NCBI GenBank assembly: GCA_963575745.1
Contig: CAUYUJ010016066.1
Span: 97,501 to 161,500 of the forward strand
DNA from: Prorocentrum cordatum
Lineage: Eukaryota > Sar > Dinophyceae > Prorocentrales > Prorocentraceae
Direction of reading: 5' to 3'
DNA: 64,000 nucleotides
Part shown: one piece after another, positions 32,551 to 41,815 of the stretch
Layout of the letters: each line of letters starts with the position of its first letter
Position numbering within the stretch: position 1 is the first letter of the stretch
Made by a program: the position numbers and the translations under genes
Notes under the pieces: generated by a model
Databases searched by the model: none
What the model saw: the letters and a program-made list of their open reading frames with translations, nothing else
What the model was told of the DNA's origin: nothing

Positions 32551-34237
32551 CTAGCTCTTGCCCGCCTTCCCGCCGCCGCCGCTCTGCGCCGCCCCGCGGG
32601 CGCCAGCGGGCGGGTGGAGCAGCTGCCGCTCCTCGCGCGCCTTGCGGCGCTCCTTCGCAATGGCCGATTCGGCGGCAAGCTGCTTGGCGATCCACTCCGA
32701 GGGGGCGGGCGCGACCATGGCCCCGCGCGTGGACTGCGCCCCAGTGAAGAAGAACTGTTCGTCTCCCCCAGGCCCCGGCGAGCGCGAGCTGACGAGCTTG
32801 TCCTTGCGCCGCTCCTCGCATAGCTGCAGCTGGCGCGCCGCGAGCTCCAAGCAGGCGAGGTTGGAGCCGTCGACCTGGTCGTGCGACTGTGCCGCCTGCA
32901 TGATTTTCGAGCACTCGAAGTGCATGCTGAAGATGGGGTCGTCTGGGGGCGCGCCCGCGCCCAGGGCTGCCTTCCAGGAAAGGTGATGGCCCAGAGGAGA
33001 CCCACCATTCTCCACCTGGTAGGTCGCCACCCAGTGATAGGTGGTTGGGCCTGGGACAGGTCAGTCTGGGAAGGCCGTCGGCCGCATGAGCTGCACGCTG
33101 TCCCGATATTCACGATGCCGCTGGCCCTGGCGACCGTGCGCCGTCGGCAGCGCGCGGAGGTCACCCGCGCCCTCGCCAGGCGAGCCGCCGGGAGGCGGCG
33201 CCGCAGCAGCGGGGGCAGGAGCTGGCCCATCAGGGGGAAGCCCAGCGACCAGGGCGGCCAAGCCCGCGAGTCCTCCGCCAGCATCGGGCACCGCGGCAGC
33301 GGGAGGCGCGGCGGGGGCACCAGCGGGGGCTGCCCCAGCGGCCGCAGCGCCCATGGCGACAGGGGCGCCCGCTGCGATGCCGCCGTCAAGGGGCCCAGGC
33401 CCTCCTCCAGCGGCGACCACGGCATCGGGCGCACCGCCGACACCTCCAGCCCCAGCCCCCTGAGCACTGTCAGCACCACCACGACGACCATCGTGTTCCG
33501 CGAGCTTCGCCGCCCCGACGGCGCAGGCCTGCGCGACCTGGGCCACAGTTGGCGCGACGGCGAAGTCGTACCTCCTGATGCCGGCGGGCAAGACGGCCCC
33601 GAGGGGGGCAACACCAGCAGGCCACTCCTTCCACCAGTTGCGCACGTCGGTGTTGGCGGCGTCGCACTCCTCGACGTACACGTCGAAGTCGGGGGTGAGC
33701 ACCGCGAAGTGCTCCACCGAGCGAGAAGCGCCCTCGGCCTCCAGTGCGCGGCGGCCGCCAGCCTGGCGAGTCGGACGCAGCGGGGCCCTCGTCCGTCAGC
33801 ACGGGCGGAGGGGGGGCGCGGCGCGCGCAAGCGCAGCGAGCCGCCTGAGCGCCGAGCGTCACCGCCTCGCGTGCAAGCTCGGCCGCCAGCAGGAGCAGGC
33901 ACCCGAGCACGGCCTCCCAACCCAGGGAGGACCGCCCGCCGCCGTCCGCCTCGCAAGGGGGGCAGGCGGGGCAGGGGGAGGGGCAGGTCCGAGCCGCCTC
34001 CCTCGCGTCCAGCGCGGCCGCCAGGCAGTCCGCCAGCGGCACCTGGACCCCGGCGGCCTCACCCGGTGCCGGGAACGGGCCCGCCTGCGCAGGCGGGGCA
34101 GCAGCTCCCGCGGGCGTCCGCGGCGCCGGGGGCGGGGGCGGCTGCGCGGGGCCCGCGCGCCACCACCAGCGCGCCAGGAGCAGCACGCCGAAATGACCTG
34201 CGAGCGGGAGGCCGAGTCCGATGCCAGCGAGGCGCAT
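32551..34237 (-). pseudogene. gag-like ORF1 of YR element 2
   Basis: The main frame runs from about 33760 to 32551 (VEHFAVLTPDFDVYVEE, then NWWKEWPAG, VPAGIRRYDFAV-like, an Ala/Pro-rich linker, VQLMRPTAFPD, PVPGPTTYHWVATYQ, SHDQVDGSNLACLELAARQLQL, KERRKAREERQLL). A single TGA at 33063-33061 interrupts it, exactly where a Trp (DWP) would be natural. The part 5' of 33760, in another frame, holds a hydrophobic start (MRLAGIGLGLPL at 34237), CPACPPC and a second hydrophobic stretch (AVLGCLLLLAAEL). Function as an RNA-binding or structural protein is inferred from position. The reading begins 3' of a TCC tract. Confidence 0.6.
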
Positions 34238-34503
34238 CGGGTGGAGGGCCTCTCCCTCCAGAAAAAGAGACTTGAGCAGTCGCGGTTGCGGATCGACGGC
34301 AACCTGAGAGCAACGCGCCACCGCGACGGCCTTCGGTTCACAAGAGATGAAACGTGCCAACACAGCCATCATCATCCCCACCACCATGTCCCCCCGTTGC
34401 CCACCACAACACACACTCCTCGAACCTTGCTACCCCTACTGCTCCCCTTCTCCTCCCCTTCCCCTCATCTCCTCATCCCTCCCACCTCGAGAGTGGCGTC
34501 CCC

Positions 34504-34735
34504 GGGAGCGGGAAGCCCTCACTCCTCCTGCTCCCTTTCCTCCTCCTTCTCCTCCTCCTCCTTCTCCTCCTCCTCCTCGTCCTCCTCCTGCTCCTCCCAC
34601 TCCACCTCCTCCTCCTCCTCCATTTCCTGCTGCATGTCCTCCTCCTTCTCCTCCTTCCTCCTACTCCTCCTCCTCCTCCTCCTCCTCCTCTTCCTCCTCC
34701 TCCTCCTCCCCGTCCTCCTCTTCCTCCCCGTCCTG
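34504..34735. repeat. (TCC)n microsatellite
   Basis: TCC tract with TTC interruptions. Confidence 0.95.
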
Positions 34736-34959
34736 GCGCGCGGAGCGCGCCGGGGGGCGGCGCCAGGGGGCGGCGCCAGGAGGGCCCGGCGCCTGCCCAG
34801 GAAGTCCGCGTGGGTCTCCGAAGGTGTATGCGTCTGGACCTCTCTTGGGCTACGCTGTGGCCATGATTTCGAGGCGAACTCAGCCGTGGCGGGGGGCGAA
34901 GGGGAGCGGCATTGGCATCCTTTCCTCCTCGGGTATGTCGCCTCGTGCCGTCCGAGCTC

Positions 34960-35092
34960 ACGAGGAGGAGGAGGAGGAGGAGGAGGAGGAGGAGGAGGAG
35001 GAGGAGGAGGAGGAGGAGGAGGAGGAGAAGGTGGACGAGGAGGAGGAGGAGGATGAGGCGGAGGAGGAGGAGGAGGAGGATGAGGAGGACCA
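34960..35092. repeat. (GGA)n microsatellite
   Basis: GGA tract, inverse to the preceding TCC tract 230 bp away. Confidence 0.95.
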
Positions 35093-35212
35093 GTGTGAAC
35101 CCAAGAGTCACGATGTTGGATAAACCCTCCCTCCAAACTCCCTCTTCATATGCCCCATACATCGGTTCATGTCCTCTGAGGGAACTGCCTCGTTGGGAAA
35201 CAACCGTTTGAA

Positions 35213-35405
35213 GACCCTGAAGCATGCCAAAACATTGTTCTCGGGATTCCAACACCAAGATCAACCAGACTGTTGCGTCTTGACGATCTTGAATCGGGCC
35301 AGAACGCCATTCCTGGGACGTCAACACCGCGAATTAATGTAACTGTTGCACCCTCTTGATCCTGCATCTCTCCAAAACACAATTTCTGGTACCTTGATCA
35401 TGGGA
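35213..35405 (+). repeat. ~70-bp imperfect tandem repeat, three units
   Basis: Units share CAAAACA/CAGAACGC, TCTCGGGA or TCCTGGGA, (G/C)TCAACACC and ACTGTTGC words and end in a GATC. AT-richer than the surroundings. Confidence 0.5.
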
Positions 35406-35407
35406 AT

Positions 35408-35750
35408 CCGTGAAGTTCTTGCAATTTGTTTAAACAATGTGCGCGGTGCTAAGGCGAGAACCACATTTTGAAAAAGGACCACCCTCAATCCGTGAAGCTT
35501 TTGCAACTTCAAACAAGAATGTCCGCGGCGCTAAGGCGGGAACCACATTTGAAAAACATCCGCCCTCAATCCGTGAAGCTCCTGTGAATTCGTAGAACGA
35601 ATGCACGCGGCGCTAAGGCGAGAACCACATTTTGAAAACCACCCGCCCTCAATCCGTGAAATTCTTACAATTTTTGATAACTAATGTACGCGGCGCCAAG
35701 GCGAGAGCCACGTTTGAAAACGACCCGCTCTCCAGCTGCGAAGCTGTTGC
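35408..35750 (+). repeat. ~82-bp tandem repeat, about four units
   Basis: Units start at 35408, 35490, 35571 and 35653 with CCGTGAAG (or CCGTGAAA). Each carries CGCGG(C/T)GC(T/C)AAGGCG and AACCACATTT, then GAAAA and CGCCCTCAAT. A diverged fifth start lies near 35735. No coding potential. Confidence 0.85.
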
Positions 35751-36258
35751 CAACTTTCAGCTTCAAAGTCATGACTCCTGAGGGAGTCTCGGGCGAAACG
35801 CCCGGCCCGCGCTAAAAACTGGCCTCGGGGTGCGACAGGGAGGAATTATGTATCAGGAAAAGGAGTGGAGGAGGAAGAAGGTTGTCCCTGGAGCAAATAT
35901 CAGCTCTTCGGCCGCTTGGACGTTGGCCGTGTGGGGGGGAGGGGCAGCTTACGGCCAGACGCCGAGTGCGCACCCCTCCCAATCGTCCCCCTCCGCCTCT
36001 CTCTCCCCCTCCTTCCTGGCCCTCTCCTCATTTCTCCCCCTCCCCATTCCTCCCCCTCATCGTCATCGTCCTCCTCTTTCACCTCCAGCCCGCTCCTCCT
36101 GCTCCGCGGCGGCGTCGCAGCCGCCGCATCCGCCGCTGCCACCGAGGAATTGGGCGAGGAGGAAAAGAAAAATGAACTGCCTGCGCGAGGCCGTCCAGGC
36201 AGAGGGGCCAGCGGGCCACGGGCTCAAATGGCTCGAAAACGCCCCGTGCCCTCCGAGC

Positions 36259-36457
36259 TCACGCCGCCAGCACGACCTCCACCAGGCGGCTGCAGGCCCC
36301 CTGCGCGCCGACGGACACCGCCGCCGCCTGCCCGAGCGCCTGGCAGAGCAGGCCCTCCGACGCCCTGCTCGGGCACTGCGGGCGCACGGCCTGCATCTCG
36401 TCACAAATGCCGCTCACCAGCTCCTGGGCCAGCCGTCTGGCAGCACTGGCCTCCCTC
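36259..36457 (-). other. Possible coding exon, unassigned
   Basis: A minus-strand stretch of about 65 codons with almost every codon ending in G or C. It reads RRLAQELVSGICDEMQAVRP, then a Cys-rich helical stretch with ALGQAAAVSVGA and LVEVVLAA before a TGA. It looks like helical protein and not like the surrounding GGA/TCC repeat artefacts. No domain recognised. It could be an exon downstream of, or unrelated to, the SL-tagged gene on the same strand. Confidence 0.3.
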
Positions 36458-36567
36458 CTGCTCCTCCTGCTCCTCCCTCCTCCTCCCTCCTCCTCCTCCT
36501 CTTCTTGCTCGCCCCTCCTTGGGACCCAAGCAGGTGGGTGTGGCGAGGAAAAACCAGAGCCGCAGGA

Positions 36568-36925
36568 CGGAGGAGGAGGAGGAGGAGGAGGAGGAGGAGG
36601 AGGAGGAGGAGGAGGAGGAGGAGGAGGAGGAGGAGGAGGAGGAGGAGGAGGAGGAAAGGAGGAGGAGGAGGCGGCGGAGGAAGTGGAGGAGGAGGGGAAG
36701 AGGAGGAGGAGGAGGAGGCGGAGGAAGGGAAGAGGAAAACGATGAGGATGATGATGAGGATGCGGATGATGATGGTGATGCCGATGCCGGTCATGACGAT
36801 GATGAAGAGGAGGGGGAGGAGGAGGAGGAGGAGGAGGAGGAGGAGGAGGAGGATGAGGGGGAGGAGGAGGAAGAGGAGGAAGAGGAGGAGGAGGCGGAAG
36901 CGGAGGACGAGGAGGATGACGACGA
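36568..36925. repeat. (GGA)n microsatellite block
   Basis: GGA tract of about 100 bp, then mixed GGA/GAT. Reading frames of 100-1,150 codons through it, on both strands, are repeat artefacts. Confidence 0.95.
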
Positions 36926-37027
36926 GGAGGATACACGAGATACGAGATATAAGAGGGACGCAGTGTCCCGTCGGAACCGCCGCCGCCCGCGCTCAGGGCA
37001 CGGGCGGGGCGACCTTCCCTGAGCGTA

Positions 37028-37059
37028 GGCCGAGCCTGGGTTTAACCCCAGGCTCGGCC
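37028..37059. other. Perfect hairpin across a stop codon
   Basis: Arms GGCCGAGCCTGGG (37028-37040) and CCCAGGCTCGGCC (37047-37059) pair at all 13 positions with a 6-base loop. The TAA stop of the minus-strand gene (37044-37042) lies in the loop. It could be a 3'-end signal or an incidental palindrome. Confidence 0.7.
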
Positions 37060-39009
37060 CACGCCGACCTTGAAGAACCACTCCATGGCGCACGGGCCGA
37101 AGCGGTCCAGGCGGCCGTACGTGCACAGCACGCGTACTTGAGACCCACTGCAGCACGTCCACCTCCATCTCGATGGGTTGCCCACCGCACGCGGGCCGAA
37201 ATGCTCGTACAAAGGGTCGTCAGCGCTCTCCCCGCTTTCGCTCTCGTCGCTGTCCTCCTGCTCGAAGGACTGGAGCTGGCGGGCACGATCCCGCAGAGCA
37301 GCAGTAGCGCGTCGGTCGCGACGATGCCCGCCATGCTTGAGGATCGTGGTGTCCAGCAGCGGTGGAGGCAAGGTGCGCGGGAGCAGCCAGCTAGGCGGGC
37401 GCCGCTCGGCCTCGACGTTCTGATCGTCAAGGCACTGCAAGCACCAGCGCAGCGCCGCGTGGCGCATCCCGCGGGGCTGCTGGTATGTCCTGCGCGAGCC
37501 GTCTGGCAAGGTCGTCGAAACGGCACGGCCACGGATGACCTCGACCATTTCTTGCCAGCGCGTCTCATTGGCGTCGGTGACCACATCTTTGAAATCCTGC
37601 TTGAACTCCGTGTGGTCGCCGATCTTGGCCGCCAGCACCGCGTCAGCCTGGCGATCTTGCCGCTCCAGCAGTGGCCATGTGGCCGCAGGGCCCTCAGACC
37701 CCAGGGCAGGGCGGGAGGACACCGCCGCGGCGCGCGCCAGGCGCGCGGCCTCGGCCACAGTGTCAGCCAGCCTGGCCGCAGCGCGCTTGAGGTGGGCGTC
37801 CCCGTCGGCGAACTCCTGAGACCCCGTGTGGTCGTCGCCGACGTGCCCAGGGCCCATCCTGCCGTCTACCGAGGACTGCGTCCCGGCACTGCAGGGACCC
37901 CGCCGTCTACCGAGGACTGCGTCTCGGCACGGCGAGGGACTCGTAGGGCCCATCCTGCCGTCTACCGAGGACTGCGTCTCGGCACTGCAGGGACCCCGCC
38001 GTATACCGAGGACAGTGTCTCGGCACGGCGGGGACTTTTGTGTGGTGCCTCCAGGCTCCTGGTGAGCAGCACCCAAAATACCAGCGACAAGATGAAAAGC
38101 TCCGCGAAACCCTTCAGCATGAGGCTGACCTTGAAGATCAGCGCCAGAAACCTCACCAGCGCAGCAGCCCCCGCTAAGGACTGCCGCGGGGTGGGCTGTC
38201 AGATAGACGGCGACCGCAGCACTGCACGCGGCTGCCGGCGGCGGTGGCTCGGCCGTGCAGGCCGTGGCATCGCCGTCCTCCTCGACGGTCACGTCGAGCT
38301 CCGCGTCGTCGCAGGACTCCTCATGGAATCCCGTCTCGCACTCGGTCGCCTGGCCCTCTTGGACGAAGGGCGCGACCGTATCCAGCTGGATCGGCACCCG
38401 GTCCTCGCAGTAGTCGGGCGCGATTGCGCCGACGAGGCCGAGGGGGACGAATACAGGCGCCTCCGCCCGCAGCACACTCTCGTGTGGCAACACAGCCGTG
38501 TCCACCTTGACTGCGCTCGCCACAACAGCAGCTACGCAAATCTCGACCACGCAATCCACTGCAGCCGAAGGCGTCGCTGCAAGAAGCGGCTGGTGCCTCG
38601 CTTTGTCGCCGTCGCTAATGATCTCCATGCCTCTGTGCACGAAGTCTATGTCCACGTCGAGCGTCTTGGCCACCGCGCGCAGTGCATCGCCCAATCGATG
38701 CATGTGGCGGCCAAGGGCGACGTCAGCCCTGTGGTGCAGCAGCAGCGCCCTGCCGAGGCTGACGAGGCGATCCTCAAGGGCGGCCGCCAGGTCCGTGGGG
38801 GGAACCAGCACCGCCACCGCAGCAGCGGCAGCAGCCGTCGCCGTGGCCCCGTCCCGCTCCAGGGCTCGCTCTCTGCGCAGCCTGCGCGCAAACGTGGCCG
38901 CCGAGCGTCGGGCCCAGGCCTGCCCGCAACGTGTCCCTGCTCCAGACATCGCCCCAGAGGGCGCCGCCCGAGGGCTTCCCGCAACCATCATGCCCGAACC
39001 GCGCGCCAT
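37042..39009 (-). CDS. SL-tagged hypothetical protein gene
   Basis: Unassigned. The ATG at 39009 was chosen because it lies 17 nt after a relict spliced leader; the frame upstream is repeat artefact. Codons are strongly GC-ending over most of the frame. Segments: basic Ala/Arg-rich start (residues 1-75); helical DLAALEDRLVSLGRALLLHH and MHRLGDALRAVAKTLDVDID; acidic CDDAELDVTVEEDGDA (about 240); AARLADTVAEAARLARAAA; FKQDFKDVVTDANETRWQEM; acidic QEDSDESESGESADD; and a C-terminus with TYGRLDRFGPCAMEWFFKV. Between about 38190 and 37850 the GC-ending bias moves to another minus frame that encodes a strongly hydrophobic segment (LIFKVSLMLKGFAELFILSL) followed by a minisatellite. So the simple 655-residue frame probably hides a frameshift or an intron there. 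If that segment is real, the product has one membrane helix between two soluble parts. Confidence 0.55.
   Translation of the reverse strand: MARGSGMMVAGSPRAAPSGAMSGAGTRCGQAWARRSAATFARRLRRERALERDGATATAAAAAAVAVLVPPTDLAAALEDRLVSLGRALLLHHRADVALGRHMHRLGDALRAVAKTLDVDIDFVHRGMEIISDGDKARHQPLLAATPSAAVDCVVEICVAAVVASAVKVDTAVLPHESVLRAEAPVFVPLGLVGAIAPDYCEDRVPIQLDTVAPFVQEGQATECETGFHEESCDDAELDVTVEEDGDATACTAEPPPPAAACSAAVAVYLTAHPAAVLSGGCCAGEVSGADLQGQPHAEGFRGAFHLVAGILGAAHQEPGGTTQKSPPCRDTVLGIRRGPCSAETQSSVDGRMGPTSPSPCRDAVLGRRRGPCSAGTQSSVDGRMGPGHVGDDHTGSQEFADGDAHLKRAAARLADTVAEAARLARAAAVSSRPALGSEGPAATWPLLERQDRQADAVLAAKIGDHTEFKQDFKDVVTDANETRWQEMVEVIRGRAVSTTLPDGSRRTYQQPRGMRHAALRWCLQCLDDQNVEAERRPPSWLLPRTLPPPLLDTTILKHGGHRRDRRATAALRDRARQLQSFEQEDSDESESGESADDPLYEHFGPRAVGNPSRWRWTCCSGSQVRVLCTYGRLDRFGPCAMEWFFKVGVGRAWG
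37857..38034. repeat. Minisatellite inside the SL-tagged gene
   Basis: Four units starting GCCGTCTACCGAGGACTG (the last reads GCCGTATACCGAGGACAG). They alternate between a ~43-bp form ending GCAGGGACCCC and a longer form with GGCGAGGG, giving a two-unit higher-order repeat of about 98 bp. The codons it adds (CRDTVLG...TQSSVDGRMGP) are repeat-derived. Confidence 0.85.
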
Positions 39010-39026
39010 GGGGGATTCGAGCCAGG

Positions 39027-39048
39027 CTTGAACCAAAATGGCTACGGA
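39027..39048 (-). promoter_or_regulatory. Relict dinoflagellate spliced-leader sequence
   Basis: On the minus strand the genome reads T, then CCGTAGCCATTTTGG, then TTCAAG. This matches the 22-nt leader that is trans-spliced to dinoflagellate nuclear mRNAs at 21 of 22 positions (C to T in the GGCTCAAG end), including an allowed first base. It lies 17 nt before the ATG at 39009 on the same strand. Such genomic leaders are known as traces of mature mRNAs that were reverse transcribed and put back. Confidence 0.9.
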
Positions 39049-39069
39049 GGTGACGACGAGGAGGGTGAG

Positions 39070-39588
39070 GGAGAAAAGGATGAGGAGAAGGAGGAGGAAG
39101 TGGAGGAGACGGAAACGGATGAGGAAAAGGGGGGGATGAGGATGCGGATGAGGATGGGGATGCTGTTGATGATGGTGGTGCTGCTGGTGATGCCAATGAT
39201 GATGCAGATGACCATGGCGATGATGCTGATGATGACAATGATGGAAAGAAGGAGGGGGAAAAAGGAAGAGGAAGAGAAGGAGGAGGAGGAGGAAGGATAG
39301 CACGAGGAGGGTGAGGAGGAGGAGGGCGAGAAGGAGGAGGAGGAAACGAAGGAGGAAGAGGAGGAGGAAAAGGAGGAAGAGGAGCAGGAACAGGAACAGG
39401 AACAGTTGGAACATGAGGGGGAGGAGGAAAGGGAGGAGGAGGATGATGATGATGAGGAGGAGGAGGAGGAGGAGGAGGAGGAGGATAACGATGAGGAGGA
39501 ATACGAAGAAGAGGAGGAGGAGGAGGAGGAGGAGGAGGAGGAGGAGGAGGAGGATGAGGAGGAGGAGGAAAAGGAGGAGTAAAAATAT
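39070..39588. repeat. (GGA/GAT)n microsatellite block
   Basis: GGA-rich at the ends with a GATGAT-rich centre (39130-39240). It lies directly upstream of the SL-tagged gene, so a normal promoter region is missing or was overwritten. Confidence 0.9.
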
Positions 39589-40077
39589 AGTTGCGGGGTA
39601 CGGGAGCTGTACGAGAGAAAGCATGGCGGCAACAAAATGTACTTTGTGGGGGCTGGACTCATCGTGCGATAAGAAAATATGCGTCGACGCTCGGGCCAAA
39701 CAGCGGCGCCCTCTCCTATTTGAGTTGGGATTATGCGGTCGATCGCACAGCTCTGGCGGAGAAGAGAGACCACAGGAAGAAGGGAACGTAACTGTCCAAC
39801 CACAAGAACGTCTTCCTCACCTGTCCTACTGAGCTCGCTCGTGCTCTTAAGAGCGGCACAGGAGGAACCTACGCGTGAGAATGATGATTGTGTCAGCTAT
39901 TCTGATCCGCGTTGTGTGATGCTGGTGGCCTCGGGCCGCAGACATGACGTCTGTCCAAAAACGTAGACAAGATGATGGCCCCAGGGTCACGTGAGTGATG
40001 AGGTGGAAGTGATGAATGGAGATCGACCTTGAGGGATGCGCGCGCTATTTTGGCACGGTCGCCTCACGATCCGTCGG
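39589..40077. repeat. 512-bp tandem duplication, unit 1
   Basis: Begins AGTTGCGGGGTA after a GGA tract and ends GATCCGTCGG. About 95% identical to unit 2 by eye. It holds a ~65-codon frame on each strand, but these are not clearly coding. Confidence 0.85.
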
Positions 40078-40100
40078 GGAGGAGGAGGAGTAAGAACTAG

Positions 40101-40623
40101 AGTTGCGGGGTATGGGAGCTGTACGAGAGAAAGCATGGCGGCAACAATCTGTACTTTGTGGGGGTTGGACTCATCGTGCGATAAGAAGATATGCGTCGAC
40201 GCTCGGGCCAAACAGCGGCGCCCTCTCCTATTTGAGTTGGGATTGTGCGGTCGATCGCACAGCTCTGGCGGAGAAGAGAGACCACAGGAAGAAGGGAACG
40301 TAACTGTCCAACCACAAGAACGTCTTCATCACCTGTCCTACTGAGCTCGCTCGTGCTCTTAAGAGCGGCGCAGGAGGAGCCCACGCGTGGGAGTGATGAT
40401 TGTGTCAGCTACTATGATCCGCGTTGTGTGATGCTGGTGGCCTCGGGCCGCAGACATGACGTCTGTCCAGAAACGTAGGCAAGATGATGGCCCCAGGGTC
40501 GCGTGAGTGATGAGGTGGAGGTGTAGTGCCTTGACCTGGTAGGTGATAGAGGAAGTGATGAATGGAGATAGACCTTCAGGGATGCGCGCGCTATTTTGGC
40601 ACGGTCGCCTCACGATCCGTCGG
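40101..40623. repeat. 512-bp tandem duplication, unit 2
   Basis: Same start and end words as unit 1. Carries an extra ~44 bp near 40520-40563 (GTAGTGCCTTGACCTGG region), which contains a second GAAGTGATGAATGGAGAT word. A short GGAGGAGGAG linker separates the units. Confidence 0.85.
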
Positions 40624-41815
40624 ACACGTTCCGATCGCGACCGCCGTAGACGACCTCCTCGCTGAACGTGTCTGGCTCGGCACTGCTCCTGGGCGAGGGC
40701 GGCTGCTGTGGCTCGTCGGCGCTAGCCGCGCGGAGGGCCGCGTTTGCGCGCCGACGCATGACCTTCTCCCCAGCCCTGCCGGTCTTCTTCTTCTTCTTCT
40801 TCTTCTTCTCCTTAGGGAGGTCAGCGGCGTCGTCCGGCGGGGGTTTGTTCTTGTCCTTGCCCTTGCCCTTGCCGGCTATCGCCGCAGCGTGCCCGCGGGG
40901 GCCCGTGGGCGCCATGGCCCCCGTCCTGGTCCAGGACGGGCGCGGTGTCGACGGGCTCAAAGTCGGTCTCCTGTTCGAGCCGTGGGCCGTGTTGGACTCG
41001 TCGTAGACGGTGGCCTCACCGGGTGGCGACGGAGGAGGGCCCTCTGGCGAGCAGTGGCGCGAGCGGTGGCGACGAGGCGGAATGCGCGGCACGCGCTCGC
41101 CCGAAGGGGAGCGCGCTGCGCGCGGTGGCGGCGCCGCTAGCCGCGCATGGCCAGGCGGGCGGCTCTTAGGCGACGGGGTGCCGAGCGATGCGCCGTCGAG
41201 CTCGGCCAACGGATCCTGTCCGAATCTGGGCCGGGACCCTGCGTTCGTCAGGGCCCAGTAACGCCTGCGTTCGTCTCGTTGTTGGGGGCTCCACGGACTC
41301 CGAAGGTGGTGGGGCTTCGCCGTGAAGATCGCGAGTGCGATGCCCAGCGGGACGTTTGCATATGTGGGCCTCGAACAGCTGGTTTTCCAACCGTTGATGC
41401 TCTGCGCTTCGAAGGTAAAGCCCGCGCGGAACTCAGGATCTATCGCGTTGACGCTGAACGAGGCGCGACGGAAAACCTTTTCTGGCACCGGATCCGCATG
41501 ATGCCAATTTCGCACGAAATTCGCAATCTCCTCGTCGGACTTGGTGGGCGGCCGGGCGTGGCCGGGCCGTGGCCGGCGCCTCGGGGGGAGGTGGCGCGCT
41601 TGGCGGGGCCGGGGCCATCGCGAGGGCCTTGCTGGTCGGCGGCGGCCTCGAGCGAGACATGGCTGCCGCGCGGCATCCGCTGCGCGGAGATGGTGTGCGC
41701 GACTGGGCGCGAAGGGGCCCTTGAGCCCGAACTCGGCCGCCCTGTGAAACAGGTGCTGTTGGCGCCGCGCGTCGTGACTCGTTGGACTGCTGCGCCGGGC
41801 GATCCACTGCGCCAC
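40610..41815 (-). CDS. Unassigned ORF with Lys-rich C-terminal region
   Basis: An open frame of 401 codons. The middle (PTKSDEEIANFVRNWHHADP, then EFRAGFTFEAQSINGWKTS) and the end (GKGKGKDKNKPPPDDAADLP, a run of nine Lys, then AGEKVMRRRANAALRAASADE and a SEEVVYGGRD tail) look like real protein. The first 90 residues are Arg/Pro/Ala-rich and may be artefact, and the part near 41300 may switch to another frame (ENQLFEAHICKRPAGHR). No domain recognised. It follows a Copia-like RNase H remnant on the same strand, so it may belong to a retroelement ORF1. Confidence 0.3.
   Translation of the reverse strand: MAQWIARRSSPTSHDARRQQHLFHRAAEFGLKGPFAPSRAHHLRAADAARQPCLARGRRRPARPSRWPRPRQARHLPPRRRPRPGHARPPTKSDEEIANFVRNWHHADPVPEKVFRRASFSVNAIDPEFRAGFTFEAQSINGWKTSCSRPTYANVPLGIALAIFTAKPHHLRSPWSPQQRDERRRYWALTNAGSRPRFGQDPLAELDGASLGTPSPKSRPPGHARLAAPPPRAARSPSGERVPRIPPRRHRSRHCSPEGPPPSPPGEATVYDESNTAHGSNRRPTLSPSTPRPSWTRTGAMAPTGPRGHAAAIAGKGKGKDKNKPPPDDAADLPKEKKKKKKKKTGRAGEKVMRRRANAALRAASADEPQQPPSPRSSAEPDTFSEEVVYGGRDRNVSDGS

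Larger units (their letters stand above)
29795..34240 (-). mobile_element. YR retrotransposon 2, truncated at the element 1 boundary
   Basis: Minus-strand element with gag-like ORF, RT, RNase H and the N-terminal part of a YR in order. Its 3' part stops at 29795, where A1 of element 1 begins. The missing YR half is not found on the far side of element 1, where a (CA)n block begins. So this is either a nested insertion with loss of the downstream flank, or a 3'-truncated copy joined to element 1. The 5' boundary is not defined; TCC repeats start at about 34.5 kb. Confidence 0.7.

Noticed and set aside
35830-39300. Plus-strand frame of 1,156 codons
   Set aside because: It runs through GGA tracts and antisense to the SL-tagged gene; its residues are poly-Arg/Gly/Met artefacts and codon bias supports the minus strand.
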